NCBI GenBank assembly: GCA_028706655.1
Contig: JAQTVW010000003.1
Location: 1 to 40,662 of the forward strand
Length of the DNA stretch: 40,662 nucleotides
Source of the DNA: Dehalococcoidales bacterium
Lineage (GTDB): Bacteria > Chloroflexota > Dehalococcoidia > Dehalococcoidales > RBG-16-60-22
Direction: 5' to 3'
Shown here: positions 1-9,777 of the stretch, one piece after another
Layout: every line of letters begins with the position of its first letter
Numbering within the stretch: position 1 is the stretch's first letter
Notes under the pieces: model-generated
The model's database searches: none
Told to the model about the DNA's origin: nothing
The model's input: the letters and a program-made list of their open reading frames with translations, nothing else
Program-made: the position numbers and the translations under genes

Positions 1-313
1 TCACTATGGCGTATGGTGTGTAGAGCAGGTGCATCACGCCGAGCGGCCCGTTGCGCCACAGCATAATCATCACGATAAGCCCGACGACCGCCGGCGGAGC
101 GCCCATGCCGGTGTTAATAAGGCTGACCAGGAAACGCCGCCCGAAGAAACGCGTCAGTCCGATGACCGTCCCCAGCGTCACACCGAGAAAGAGGCTGATG
201 ACGGTAGCCGTAAGGGAAACGACCAGAGACAGCGCGGCGACCTGCACAACTGCCGGGTCGCCGTGGATGAGTGCCTGGAATGCCTGGACGATACCTTCTA
301 GAATTAGGTCCAT
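1..313 (-). CDS. tupB: Tungstate ABC transporter permease (TupB-like), 3' part truncated by window edge
   Basis: Not in the supplied ORF track because it runs off the edge. Own minus-strand translation from ATG at 313: MDLILEGIVQAFQALIHGDPAVVQVAALSLVVSLTATVISLFLGVTLGTVIGLTRFFGRRFLVSLINTGMGAPPAVVGLIVMIMLWRNGPLG..., typical of BPD-type inner-membrane permeases; lies downstream of a TupA-like gene. Confidence 0.85.
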   Translation of the reverse strand, partial: MDLILEGIVQAFQALIHGDPAVVQVAALSLVVSLTATVISLFLGVTLGTVIGLTRFFGRRFLVSLINTGMGAPPAVVGLIVMIMLWRNGPLGVMHLLYTPYAIV

Positions 314-455
314 ATTATATAAAAATTATCTCCCGCTTGTGTTTGGCGAGGGAGGATGCGTGGGCGCAATTCTTTTTGAAAGTATACCATTATCATCTAA
401 AAGGAGCGAAGAGACTTTCTTCAGTCGCTCCGCTCCCTCAGAATGACAAATTCAG

Positions 456-1478
456 TTATATCTCCGGCTTGCCCGCATCGGGGTAGAACAGCGGCAAGCC
501 GTATAAATCGACGCCGAACTTGCCGATGAACTGCTGGATTTCCGGGTCGAGGATAAATTTGGCAAAAGCTTCCGCTCCGGCGGCATTTATCTTGTCCGAC
601 TTCTGCGGATTGACCTGGATAACATGATAGACGTTCAGCAGGACTTTATCACCTTCCACCAGGATATCGAGCGCGAGGTTCTTCCGGGACTTGAGATAAG
701 TGCCCCGGTCAGAGATAGTATAAGCCCTTTTCTCGGAGGCGATATTCAGCGTGGCGCCCATACCCTGACCGGTTTCCTGGTACCAGGGCTGCCCCTTGGG
801 CTCGATGACGCCAATCTTCCATAGTTTTTTCTCGAGGGCATCGGTGCCGGATTTATCGCCGCGGCTGATAAAAGTGGCTCTGGCGCCGGCGATATAGGTC
901 AGCGCTTCTACAGCAGACCTGGCGCCTTTGATAACAGCGGGGTCGGTCGAAGGTCCGATGATAATAAAGTCGTTGTGCATGACCAGCTGGCGATTGATGC
1001 CGTGCCCGTTCTGGATGAATAGAACCTCGGCGTCCGGCGAGTGTACCAGCAGGACATCGGCTTCGCCGCGTTCGCCCATGGTCATCGCCTGCCCGGAACC
1101 CACGGCGATGGGCTTCACTTTATAACCGGTCTTCTTTTCGAACATCGGCAGCAGGGCGTCCAGCAGCCCGGTATCCGCCGTGCTGGTCGTGGTGGCGAGG
1201 ATAATTTCAGGATTAGCCGGCTTGGGGACGGCGGCGGTTGGAGTGGGAGTTGCCGTGGGTGTCGTCGCGGTCGGTTTGGGAGTAGGCGTCGAAGTGGTTA
1301 CCGGCGCGGGTGTGGTCATCGTGGGTGCGATGGTAGTTGCCGGTGTTGTGGGCACAGGAGTGGTGGGAGTACTTGAGCTGGTGCAGCCGCCCAGCAGCAG
1401 GCTCATGATGACGAGGACGACCAGAGAGATGGCGCAGATTGAGGTAGTGAGGGATTTCCGGTTAGTGAAATTGAACAT
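456..1478 (-). CDS. tupA: Tungstate/anion ABC transporter substrate-binding lipoprotein (TupA-like)
   Basis: Lipobox-like LLLGGC, Thr/Pro-rich linker, then ILATTTSTADTGLLDALLPMFEKKTGYKVKPIAVGSGQAMTMGERGEADVLLVHSPDAE, characteristic of TupA-type PBPs. Confidence 0.9.
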   Translation of the reverse strand: MFNFTNRKSLTTSICAISLVVLVIMSLLLGGCTSSSTPTTPVPTTPATTIAPTMTTPAPVTTSTPTPKPTATTPTATPTPTAAVPKPANPEIILATTTSTADTGLLDALLPMFEKKTGYKVKPIAVGSGQAMTMGERGEADVLLVHSPDAEVLFIQNGHGINRQLVMHNDFIIIGPSTDPAVIKGARSAVEALTYIAGARATFISRGDKSGTDALEKKLWKIGVIEPKGQPWYQETGQGMGATLNIASEKRAYTISDRGTYLKSRKNLALDILVEGDKVLLNVYHVIQVNPQKSDKINAAGAEAFAKFILDPEIQQFIGKFGVDLYGLPLFYPDAGKPEI

Positions 1479-1493
1479 GATATCCTTTCCTTA

Positions 1494-2639
1494 CTATATT
1501 TTATTCGGTTTGACGGTAGTGATTTTACCGGTATCAGACAGGTCGTAGCCGGGCATGGCGAGCAGCATTTTCCGGTAACTCGATTTCATAATTGTATCGC
1601 GAAGATGTTTTATTTTCGGATGGGCAAAGGTATCTTCGAGGGCAATCAGGTCGTAGCGTTCCTGGAATAGCGGAATGAAGTCTACTCCGATGGCGTGTGC
1701 CGCTGATTCCGTGCCGAGCCCTATATCAGCCTGCCCCTGTGCAATCGCGGTTGCCACTGCGACATGGGTGGTTTCTTCATGTTCGTAGCCTTTGATTGCC
1801 GTTGCGGGTATGCCCAATTCCACAAGTTTCGCGTCCAGCCAGACCCGTGTCCCGGAGCCGTTTTGCCGGTTGACCAGGGTGACGCCGCGGCGTCTCAGGT
1901 CTGCCGGACTATGAATACCTTTCGGATTGCCTTTGGCGACAAGCAAACCTTGCACCCGCTGCATCAGGTTCATCAGGACGACATTCTCGTTGGGCAGGAG
2001 CCGTCTCACGAAGGGAATGTTGAATTCGCCGCTGCCCGTATCCATCAGGTGGGCGCCCGCGATATCCGCTTGCCGCAACGCCAGCGCCATCAGTCCGGCG
2101 AGACTGCCGACAAAAGAGGTAGTGAAACTGAGTTCGGGATGGGTGGTCTTCAGGTGACTTGCCAGCAGTTCGATAGCCAGGTCATGGCTGCCGAAGAAAT
2201 GGATGGTGTTAACACGGCGGGTAATCCCCGCGGGTTCTTTGCGGCTCGATTGGCTGCGGCGCTCCCGCCAGTCCGCCAGACGCAGCACGAACGCCGATTC
2301 GATGTCTTCAACCGGGAAGCCCTGCCCCAGCGCTTCAAGGATGGTGCGTTCGACCAGTGTGCCCAGCTGTTTCTGCTGCTGTTCCGCCAGGCGCTTCTCG
2401 TTGGCTCCGGCGGCGACGAAGCTGCCGCCGCCCCGGCGCGTGCTGATGACGCCTTCCCTTTCCAGCTCATAATAGGCGCGGGCGATTGTCCCCGGATTGA
2501 AGCCGAACTGCCGGGCAAGCTCGCGGATGGCGGGCAGCCGGTCGCCGGGATGCAGTTTCCCCAGCGCCACTTGCCGGCGGAAATGGTCGGCTATCTGGCT
2601 GAACAGGGCTTCATCAGGGCGGAATGCGATGTCAATCAT
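1494..2639 (-). CDS. GntR-family transcriptional regulator fused to a periplasmic-binding-protein-like domain (probable tungstate/molybdate-responsive regulator)
   Basis: N-terminal wHTH (IADHFRRQVALGKLHPGDRLPAIRELARQFGFNPGTIARAYYELEREGVISTRRGGGSFV) and C-terminal PBP-like domain (LVNRQNGSGTRVWLDAKL...GQADIGLGTESAAHAIGVDFIPL). Same strand as and upstream of tupA. Confidence 0.85.
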   Translation of the reverse strand: MIDIAFRPDEALFSQIADHFRRQVALGKLHPGDRLPAIRELARQFGFNPGTIARAYYELEREGVISTRRGGGSFVAAGANEKRLAEQQQKQLGTLVERTILEALGQGFPVEDIESAFVLRLADWRERRSQSSRKEPAGITRRVNTIHFFGSHDLAIELLASHLKTTHPELSFTTSFVGSLAGLMALALRQADIAGAHLMDTGSGEFNIPFVRRLLPNENVVLMNLMQRVQGLLVAKGNPKGIHSPADLRRRGVTLVNRQNGSGTRVWLDAKLVELGIPATAIKGYEHEETTHVAVATAIAQGQADIGLGTESAAHAIGVDFIPLFQERYDLIALEDTFAHPKIKHLRDTIMKSSYRKMLLAMPGYDLSDTGKITTVKPNKI

Positions 2640-2749
2640 ATTATTTGTATTAGTACTAACGATACATTATAGATATAAAATCAGAGGGTGTCAAACATGG
2701 TCATAAAACCAGGCTGAAAAAGATTTTGTATTAATAGTATCTTATTGCT

Positions 2750-2828
2750 GTCATTCTGAGCGCAAGCGAAGAATCCGTATTATGCGTGACAGGCACGGAT
2801 TCTTCGTCGTTCCACTCCTCAGAATGAC
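2750..2828. repeat. 79-bp palindromic (MITE/REP-like) element with nested perfect inverted repeats
   Basis: GTCATTCTGAG (2750-2760) pairs with CTCAGAATGAC (2818-2828); inner GAAGAATCCGT (2768-2778) pairs with ACGGATTCTTC (2795-2805). Confidence 0.8.
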
Positions 2829-2845
2829 ATTCGATGCAACTCCCC

Positions 2846-2875
2846 CAAAAAAGAGAGGGGGCTGAATGCCCCCTC
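2846..2875 (-). terminator. Rho-independent terminator of the oadB-side transcript
   Basis: GAGGGGGC (2855-2862) / GCCCCCTC (2868-2875) with 5-nt loop; reading on the minus strand the stem is followed by TCTTTTTT. Located just downstream of the oadB stop. Confidence 0.8.
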
Positions 2876-2899
2876 AAAATATCTTGTTGCGAATTAGCC

Positions 2900-4051
2900 T
2901 TACGGCAATGGCCCGATGCCCATGCCGGACATGATTGCCAGCATCACGGCAGCCGCCATGACCGAGCCTATCTGACCGCCGGTATTGGCACCGATGGCGT
3001 GGAACAGCAGGAAGTTGCGGGGATTGGCTTTCTGACCCACTTTTTGTACCACGCGGGCAGACATCGGGAATGCCGAGGTGCCCGCCGCTCCAAGCAGGGG
3101 ATTAATTTTACCCTTGGTGATAACATACATGAGCTTGCCCAGCAGGACGCCGGTTACGGTGTCCAGGGAAATAGCGACCAATCCGAGGAGCAGGATGAGG
3201 ATGGTGCGCCATTGCAGGAAGTTCCCGCCCAGCATCGAAGAGCCGATGCACAGCCCCAGGAAAAGGGTGACCAGGTTCGCCAGTGTGCTTTCAGAGACCT
3301 TGGTCAGTCTATCGACCACACCGGATTCCTTGAGGAAATTGCCCAGCATCAGCATGCCCATCAGCGGCGCGCCCATGGGGGCGATGAGGATGGTGAGGAC
3401 TCCCGCCACGACCGGGAACAGGATTTTGACTCTCTTGGAGACTGCCTTTTCAGCAGCCGGCATCACTGTGGCGCGCTCTTTCTTGGTGGTCAAAAAGCGC
3501 ATAATTGGCGGTTGCAGTACCGGCACAAGTGACATATATGAGTAAGCCGCGATAGAAACCGCCGGCAGCAAATCCTTGGCGAACTTGGACGTGACATAGA
3601 TGGCAGTGGGTCCGTCGCAGGCGCCGATAACCGCGATTGAGACGGCTTCCTGCTTGACAAAGCCCAGGGCGAGGGCGAGAAAAAGGGTAAGGAAGATGCC
3701 GAACTGCCCCGCGGCGCCGAAGATAAGCACCTTCGGGTTTGCCAGCATCGGCCCGAAATCGATCATCGCACCCAGTCCGATGAAGAGCAGGACCGGGAAA
3801 AGCTCGGTCAGGATGCCGGCATCATAAAGCAGTTTCATTACGCCGTGCTCGTCCTGTGCGGAAAGCCCGGCGAGCGGCAGGTTGCCCAGGATGACGCCGA
3901 AACCGATGGGTATCAGGAGCAGAGGCTCGATGCCGCGGGCGACCGCAAGGTAAAGGAGCAGACCGCCGAGCAGGAGCATGACAACTGCCTGCCAGGTCAG
4001 GTTCGCGAAGCCCTGCGTCAAGCTGGAGAGAGCTGCAACAAATACATCCAT
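2900..4051 (-). CDS. oadB: Sodium ion-translocating decarboxylase subunit beta (OadB/GcdB/MmdB family)
   Basis: Multi-TM protein with IEPLLLIPIGFGVILGNLPL, LLFIGLGAMIDFGPMLANP, GACDGPTAIYVTSKFA and NPLLGAAGTSAFPMSARVVQ, typical of the family. Confidence 0.92.
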   Translation of the reverse strand: MDVFVAALSSLTQGFANLTWQAVVMLLLGGLLLYLAVARGIEPLLLIPIGFGVILGNLPLAGLSAQDEHGVMKLLYDAGILTELFPVLLFIGLGAMIDFGPMLANPKVLIFGAAGQFGIFLTLFLALALGFVKQEAVSIAVIGACDGPTAIYVTSKFAKDLLPAVSIAAYSYMSLVPVLQPPIMRFLTTKKERATVMPAAEKAVSKRVKILFPVVAGVLTILIAPMGAPLMGMLMLGNFLKESGVVDRLTKVSESTLANLVTLFLGLCIGSSMLGGNFLQWRTILILLLGLVAISLDTVTGVLLGKLMYVITKGKINPLLGAAGTSAFPMSARVVQKVGQKANPRNFLLFHAIGANTGGQIGSVMAAAVMLAIMSGMGIGPLP

Positions 4052-4088
4052 TAGAAGACTCCTTTGCTACATGCAGAACCTGTCATAA

Positions 4089-4226
4089 TTATTCCTTGGT
4101 CTCCTCTTCCGCTTTGTGGGGGAAGAGCCGCGTCATCAGGGTGATGACCACTCCCAGCAGGTAGAGAGTAATCAGAGTGACTCCCATTCCCATCACCATC
4201 ATGGTTACACCAAAAGCCACATCCAT
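4089..4226 (-). CDS. Small single-TM protein, OadG-like (decarboxylase gamma subunit type)
   Basis: Own translation (below ORF track cutoff): MDVAFGVTMMVMGMGVTLITLYLLGVVITLMTRLFPHKAEEETKE*; one TM plus charged C-terminus, immediately upstream of oadB. Confidence 0.65.
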   Translation of the reverse strand: MDVAFGVTMMVMGMGVTLITLYLLGVVITLMTRLFPHKAEEETKE

Positions 4227-4236
4227 CTTTTTTCTC

Positions 4237-7005
4237 CTAAGCGGTCTTCGCTTTTTGCTTTTTACGATTGATCCGGAAAATCCATTTTATGATTTCCACG
4301 GTAATAAAACCGGAGAGGGAAATGGGTGCAATAAACAACCAGTCTTCCGCTGCCATCGGCACCACGCGGAAGGGTCCCTGGAAGAAGGGCACGTAGAGTA
4401 CCACCATCAGCAAGGCAAGGGAAGAGAGGTTCGCCAGAACCAGCCACCTGTTCTTGAAGAATCCAAGCTTGAAGACGCTGTGGATATCCGAGCGACAGGC
4501 AAAGGTGACGAACAGTTCGAACAGCACCAGTGTGCACAGCACCATCGTCTGGGCTTCGGGGATCAGCGGATTGTTCGGGTCGCGCCAGGAGCCGCCGAAC
4601 TCGGTCAGTTTCCAGATGAACATAGGAAGCATGGTGGCGAACATGACAACGCCGATGGCGATAATGACGGTCAGCACATTCCTCGAGAAAATGCTCGATT
4701 TGGGGTCACGCGGCGGCTGGTCCATGATATCCGGGTCAGCGGGGTCGACTGCCAGCGCCAGGGCGGGTAATCCATCGGTAGTCAGGTTCACCCAGAGCAG
4801 GTGAATGGCGACCAGCGGCAGGGGCATGGCAAAAAGCCCGGCAACGAACATGATGAGCACTTCGCCGACGTTCGCCGAGAGCAGGAACATCAGGTACTTC
4901 TTGATGTTCTGGAAGATGCCGCGCCCTTCTTCGACGGCGGCAACAATTGAAGCGAAGTTATCATCGGTGAGCACCATCGCCGCCGCTTCCTTGCTGACGT
5001 CGGTGCCGGTGATGCCCATCGCTACGCCGATATCGGCTTTCTTGAGAGCCGGGGCATCATTCACGCCGTCGCCGGTCATGGCGACGATATCGCCCTTCTT
5101 ACCGAAGGCATCGATGACACGCAGTTTATGCGCGGGCGAGACTCGGGCGTAAACATCGATCTCGCCGACCTTCTTCTCAAACTCCGCGTCAGGTACTTTG
5201 TCGAGCTCCGCACCGGTCAACGCCAGCCCGTCTTTTAAAATGCCCAATTCCCTGGCGACTGCCATAGCGGTAATTTTATGGTCGCCGGTAATCATCACTG
5301 ATTTTATGCCGGCTTTATTACAGAGCTTGATGGCATCTTTGACTTCCGGTCGCGGCGGGTCAATCATGCCCGCCAGCCCGGCGAAAACCATGCTTTTTTC
5401 AAGATCGTCTTTGCAGGACGGAATCGCGCTGACGGACTGGTATGCCAGACCCAGCACACGCAGGGCGTTCCCTGCCATCTGGCGGGCGGTTTCTAATACC
5501 TCATTCCGTTCCTTTTCCGTAATCGGTATCTCAGAGCCGTTGATCAGCATGCGGGAACATGACTCGAGGACGATTTCCGGAGCTCCCTTGGAGTAGGCGA
5601 CAATCCCCTGCGGGACACGGTGCATGGTGGTCATGCGCTTCCGTTCCGATGAGAAGGGTATTTCATCAACGCGGGGGAATTTGGTGTTGGCGTCTTCCTG
5701 CTGTACGCCCGCTTTGGCGCTGAGAACGACCAGCGCGCCTTCGGTGGGGTCGCCCTTGACGTCCCAGACGCCTTCTGTGTTAATCAACCTGGTATCATTG
5801 CAGAGAGCGCCGATTTTCATCAGAGTTTGTACTGAGGGATCATTAGCCGCGTCGAAAGCTTTGCCGCCCATGAGGAACTCGCCTTTCGGCTCGTAGCCGA
5901 CGCCCGTGACATCAATAAGCTTGCCGCCGGCGTAAATCTGGCGGACGGTCATTTCATCCTGGGTGAGCGTGCCGGTCTTATCCGAGCAGATGACGGTAAC
6001 ACTGCCGAGGGTTTCCACCGCGGAGAGCCGTCGTACCAGGGCATGGCGCTTCACCATTTTCTGTACGCCGATGGAGAGGGAGATGACGACTACCGCGGGG
6101 AGGGCTTCGGGGACTGCCGCTACTGCCAGGCTGACGCCCCAGATGAACATCTCAAGAATCTCGTGTCCGCGAAAGATGCCCAGCCCGGCGACAATCGCAA
6201 CTACCCCCAGTGAGGCGTAAGCGAGCATCTTGCCTACTTTATCCAGGTTCTTCTGAAGAGGTGTTTCTTCCTCTTCAACTTCCTGGAGCATGGCGGCAAT
6301 CTTGCCGAACTCGGTCTTCATGCCGGTGGCGACTACCACGCCTCTGCCTCTGCCGTATGCGACGCTGGTGCCGCTGAAAGCCATATTTTTACGGTCGCCG
6401 ATGGCGACATCAGCGCCCGGAACGGCGTTAAGGTTCTTCTCCACCGGAGTAGACTCCCCGGTGAGGGAAGCTTCTTCGGTGCTCATGTTGTAGACCTCAA
6501 TCAAGCGGACGTCGGCGGGCACCCGGTCGCCGGTGTTCAGCACTACGATATCGCCCGGTACGATTTCTCTTGCCGGTATTTCGATATCGGTACCGCCCCG
6601 GATGACCGTGGCGGTGAGGGCTGCCATCTTCTTGAGGGCTGCCATCGCCTTTTCCGACCGGTACTCTTCAATAAAACCGAGGAAGACACAGGCAATCACG
6701 ATGGCGAAGATGACGATGGCGTCAGTGATTTCTTCGGGCAGTCCGTGCCCCGGCTGGTAATTCAGCAGGCCGACAACTACGGAAAGGGCGACCGCCGCCA
6801 GCAGGATGATAATCAGGGCACTCTTGAATTGCTCGGCAAGGAGCGCCCAGGCGGAAGCTTTCTTCTCTTCCTTGAACTCATTGTAGCCGTACTGTTCAAG
6901 CCGTTTTTTGGCATCCTCGGCGTTCAATCCATGCGGACTGGAGCCAAGCGACTTGACCACCTCCCCCGCTTCCTGATTGAACCACTTTTGGTCTTCCATC
7001 TGCAC
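4237..7005 (-). CDS. Cation-translocating P-type ATPase (P2A, Ca2+-type PacL-like)
   Basis: [14 protein letters not shown] phosphorylation motif, [27 protein letters not shown]-type hinge, N-terminal cation ATPase domain, C-terminal TM bundle. Confidence 0.93.
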   Translation of the reverse strand: MQMEDQKWFNQEAGEVVKSLGSSPHGLNAEDAKKRLEQYGYNEFKEEKKASAWALLAEQFKSALIIILLAAVALSVVVGLLNYQPGHGLPEEITDAIVIFAIVIACVFLGFIEEYRSEKAMAALKKMAALTATVIRGGTDIEIPAREIVPGDIVVLNTGDRVPADVRLIEVYNMSTEEASLTGESTPVEKNLNAVPGADVAIGDRKNMAFSGTSVAYGRGRGVVVATGMKTEFGKIAAMLQEVEEEETPLQKNLDKVGKMLAYASLGVVAIVAGLGIFRGHEILEMFIWGVSLAVAAVPEALPAVVVISLSIGVQKMVKRHALVRRLSAVETLGSVTVICSDKTGTLTQDEMTVRQIYAGGKLIDVTGVGYEPKGEFLMGGKAFDAANDPSVQTLMKIGALCNDTRLINTEGVWDVKGDPTEGALVVLSAKAGVQQEDANTKFPRVDEIPFSSERKRMTTMHRVPQGIVAYSKGAPEIVLESCSRMLINGSEIPITEKERNEVLETARQMAGNALRVLGLAYQSVSAIPSCKDDLEKSMVFAGLAGMIDPPRPEVKDAIKLCNKAGIKSVMITGDHKITAMAVARELGILKDGLALTGAELDKVPDAEFEKKVGEIDVYARVSPAHKLRVIDAFGKKGDIVAMTGDGVNDAPALKKADIGVAMGITGTDVSKEAAAMVLTDDNFASIVAAVEEGRGIFQNIKKYLMFLLSANVGEVLIMFVAGLFAMPLPLVAIHLLWVNLTTDGLPALALAVDPADPDIMDQPPRDPKSSIFSRNVLTVIIAIGVVMFATMLPMFIWKLTEFGGSWRDPNNPLIPEAQTMVLCTLVLFELFVTFACRSDIHSVFKLGFFKNRWLVLANLSSLALLMVVLYVPFFQGPFRVVPMAAEDWLFIAPISLSGFITVEIIKWIFRINRKKQKAKTA

Positions 7006-7211
7006 AACTCTCCTGCTCTGTTTGTGTATCTGCCGGCGTCATCGCGCCGGGCAGTTGTTAAAGACACAAGTCAACTGAGAAGGTGGAGACTTTCTATCTT
7101 CTCGGTATCCTGATTCATTTTGGTTTTAGGGAATATTGCGGGCAGGTGTGGTTTGGAAATGCGCACTCGGGCAATGGTCAGGTTGATGCTGCACACTATT
7201 GAATATGATAC

Positions 7212-7268
7212 GTTTTTTACCGTGCTTTCGTCAAGCGAAAACGAGCCTGAAATCATCCGGTAAAAAAC
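7212..7268. repeat. 57-bp inverted-repeat element
   Basis: GTTTTTTACCG (7212-7222) is the perfect reverse complement of CGGTAAAAAAC (7258-7268); inner short TTTCG/CGAAA dyad. Confidence 0.65.
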
Positions 7269-7283
7269 CACTTTTTAGCACCC

Positions 7284-7312
7284 TTGACATGGTGTAGTCC
7301 CGGTGATATAGT
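7284..7312 (+). promoter_or_regulatory. Sigma70-type promoter for the radical SAM gene
   Basis: TTGACA (7284-7289), 17-nt spacer, TATAGT (7307-7312), 26 nt upstream of the ATG at 7339. Confidence 0.75.
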
Positions 7313-7338
7313 ACATTTGTTCTTATCGGGGAAGAAAA

Positions 7339-8550
7339 ATGGAACTTGACGACAGGCTGGAGACCCTCTCTGCGGCGGCGCAATTTGATGTTTGCGGCGG
7401 TCGGGAAATGCGCCCGCTGCCCAGCCCTTCTTCGCTACGCTTCATCCACCGTGCCGCGCTGCCCGGCGGTGGCTGCGTTTCACTGTTCAAAGTCCTGCTG
7501 ACCAATAGCTGCGTCAACGACTGTGGCTATTGCGTCAACCAGGTTGGCAGAGACGTGCCGCGCTGCGGATTCCAGCCGGATGAACTCGCCCGCATGTTCA
7601 TGGATTTACAGCAGCGGCGGCTGGTCACCGGACTATTCCTCACTTCAGGAATCGGGCAGGACCCTTCCCGCACGATGGAAGCGATGATAAAGGTCGTCGA
7701 AATCCTGCGTTACCGCTACAAATTTCCCGGATATGTCCATCTCAAGATTCTCCCCGGGGCGAGGTTCGATTGTGTCGAAGCAGGCTGTAAGCTGGCGAAC
7801 CGCGTTTCGGTCAACATGGAAGCGCCTACCGTCCATCACCTCGCCCGGCTGAGCCGCAAGAAAAATCTCCATGAAGGCATCCTGGAACGGATGCGCTGGG
7901 TAAAACAGTTGATGGCGACCAATGACAAGCTGGTCCCTTCCGGTCAGACCACTCAATTTGTCGTCGGCGCCGCCGGCGAAGCCGACCGGGACATCCTGCG
8001 GGCGACCGGCGCATTATACCAGGAAATTGGTCTGCGGCGGGTCTATTACAGTGCGTTTCACCCGATAAGCCACTCGCGGTTGGAGAACGTCCCGCCCGCG
8101 CCGCCTCTGCGGGAGCATCGCCTCTACCAGTCCGACTGGCTGCTGCGCGTCTATGGATTCGCGCCCGGTGAGGTCGAACTGGCGCTTGGTGCGGAAGGCA
8201 ACCTGTCTTTGCGGAAAGACCCCAAGCTGGTCATCGCCCAGAAACAGCCCTGGCTTTTCCCGGTGGATATCAACCGGGCAAGTTATAACGACCTGCTGCG
8301 CGTGCCGGGCATCGGTCCCGAGTCCGCCAAGAAAATCATCGATGTCCGCGGGGAGCACAGCATCGATTCGCTCCAGCAGCTCCGCAAGATGCGGGTCGTC
8401 ACCAAAAGGGCGGCGTCTTACATCCGGTTCCACGGCATGCTAGAATACGAGAAACAGTCGTCGTTTTTACCTCTCCTCGAAGAGGAAGAAAAGCCGCTGA
8501 CATTGCAGGAAATCCTGCAAATCGAAGGCGAAGGCGCGCTCGTATGCTGA
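7339..8550 (+). CDS. Radical SAM protein with C-terminal helix-hairpin-helix (putative DNA modification/repair radical SAM family)
   Basis: CX3CX2C-type cluster in NSCVNDCGYCVNQ; C-terminal HhH VDINRASYNDLLRVPGIGPESAKKIIDVRGEHSIDSLQQLRKM. Confidence 0.88.
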   Translation: MELDDRLETLSAAAQFDVCGGREMRPLPSPSSLRFIHRAALPGGGCVSLFKVLLTNSCVNDCGYCVNQVGRDVPRCGFQPDELARMFMDLQQRRLVTGLFLTSGIGQDPSRTMEAMIKVVEILRYRYKFPGYVHLKILPGARFDCVEAGCKLANRVSVNMEAPTVHHLARLSRKKNLHEGILERMRWVKQLMATNDKLVPSGQTTQFVVGAAGEADRDILRATGALYQEIGLRRVYYSAFHPISHSRLENVPPAPPLREHRLYQSDWLLRVYGFAPGEVELALGAEGNLSLRKDPKLVIAQKQPWLFPVDINRASYNDLLRVPGIGPESAKKIIDVRGEHSIDSLQQLRKMRVVTKRAASYIRFHGMLEYEKQSSFLPLLEEEEKPLTLQEILQIEGEGALVC

Positions 8551-8695
8551 CTATCCGCGCGGAACTCCCGGAAATACTGTATCTCTTCCTGAATTCAACG
8601 AAGTCTAAAACTTACACTTACAAAAATTTCACTCCCAACACTCTTTATCGTATAATATTATTTTAGAAACCCGAATTTATTCGAGGAGATTACAA

Positions 8696-9772
8696 ATGTT
8701 AAAAGCCGCTGTTGTCGGCGCTACCGGTATCGTGGGTCAGCAATTTCTGGTCGCTTTACATAACCATCCGTGGATCAAGGTCGCCGCCCTGGCGGCTTCC
8801 GAGCGCTCGGCGGGGCGTGCCTATAAAGACGCGCTTACCGATGAAAAGACCGGCGCTTTCCGCTGGTTTTGCGATGAGCCGGCGCCCGCTCAGATGCTGA
8901 GCATCCCGGTGCAGAACGCCATCGAGATGGACCCCACCAAAGTAGATGTCATTTTCTCCGCCATCGAATCCGACCAGGCGAAGATTCTGGAGCCGAAATT
9001 TGCCGCCACCACGCCGGTCATCAGCACGGCTTCCGCCTTCCGGTATGAGAAAGATGTGCCGATACTGATTCCGGGCGTCAATTCGGCGCATGCCGCGTTG
9101 TTGAAAGAGCAGCAGAAAGCGCGCGGCTGGAAGGGCTTCATTACTCCCGACCCCAACTGCACCACCATCGGGATGGCGGTCACGTTGAAGCCGATTTTCG
9201 ATGCCTTCGGCATCCGCTCGGTAATCATGACCTCGATGCAGGCGATGTCCGGCGCGGGGCGCAGCCCCGGTGTGCTCGGACTCGATATCCTGGATAACGT
9301 CATTCCCTACATCGTGGGGGAAGAAGAAAAGGTGCAGAAAGAGACCCAGAAGATTCTGGGCGGTTTTTCCAGAGGCAGCATCCATCCGGCAAAGTTCCTG
9401 GTGAGCTGTACCTGCACCCGCGTCAACGTGCGGGAAGGGCATACCGAGGCGGTCTTCGTTTCCACCGAAAAATCCTGCGAACCTGCCGATATTGCCCGCG
9501 TGATGCAGGACTATAACGACCCGAAAGTAGCCGGATTGCCGTCCGCTCCGAAGCGCATGATTGTGGTCAACAGCGACCCGTTCCGCCCCCAGCCCCGCCT
9601 CGACCGTGACGCCGAGAACGGCATGGCGACCACCGTCGGCAGAATCCGCAAAGACACCGCTCTGGAGAACGGCATCAAGTACATGCTGGTCTCTCACAAT
9701 ACCAAGATGGGCGCTGCCAAAGGCGCCGTGCTGGTCGCCGAACTGCTCATTAAAGACGGATATATCGGTTAA
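8696..9772 (+). CDS. asd: Aspartate-semialdehyde dehydrogenase (archaeal/fungal-type)
   Basis: GATGIVGQQFLVAL N-terminus, PNCTTIGMAVTLKPI catalytic Cys motif, MQAMSGAGRSPGVLGLDILDNVIPYIVGEEEK. Confidence 0.93.
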   Translation: MLKAAVVGATGIVGQQFLVALHNHPWIKVAALAASERSAGRAYKDALTDEKTGAFRWFCDEPAPAQMLSIPVQNAIEMDPTKVDVIFSAIESDQAKILEPKFAATTPVISTASAFRYEKDVPILIPGVNSAHAALLKEQQKARGWKGFITPDPNCTTIGMAVTLKPIFDAFGIRSVIMTSMQAMSGAGRSPGVLGLDILDNVIPYIVGEEEKVQKETQKILGGFSRGSIHPAKFLVSCTCTRVNVREGHTEAVFVSTEKSCEPADIARVMQDYNDPKVAGLPSAPKRMIVVNSDPFRPQPRLDRDAENGMATTVGRIRKDTALENGIKYMLVSHNTKMGAAKGAVLVAELLIKDGYIG

Positions 9773-9777
9773 TTTTG

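Noticed and set aside
1764-2672. 302-aa plus-strand ORF
   Set aside because: Antisense to the GntR-PBP regulator; no domain pattern.
8756-9697. 313-aa minus-strand ORF
   Set aside because: Shadow of asd.
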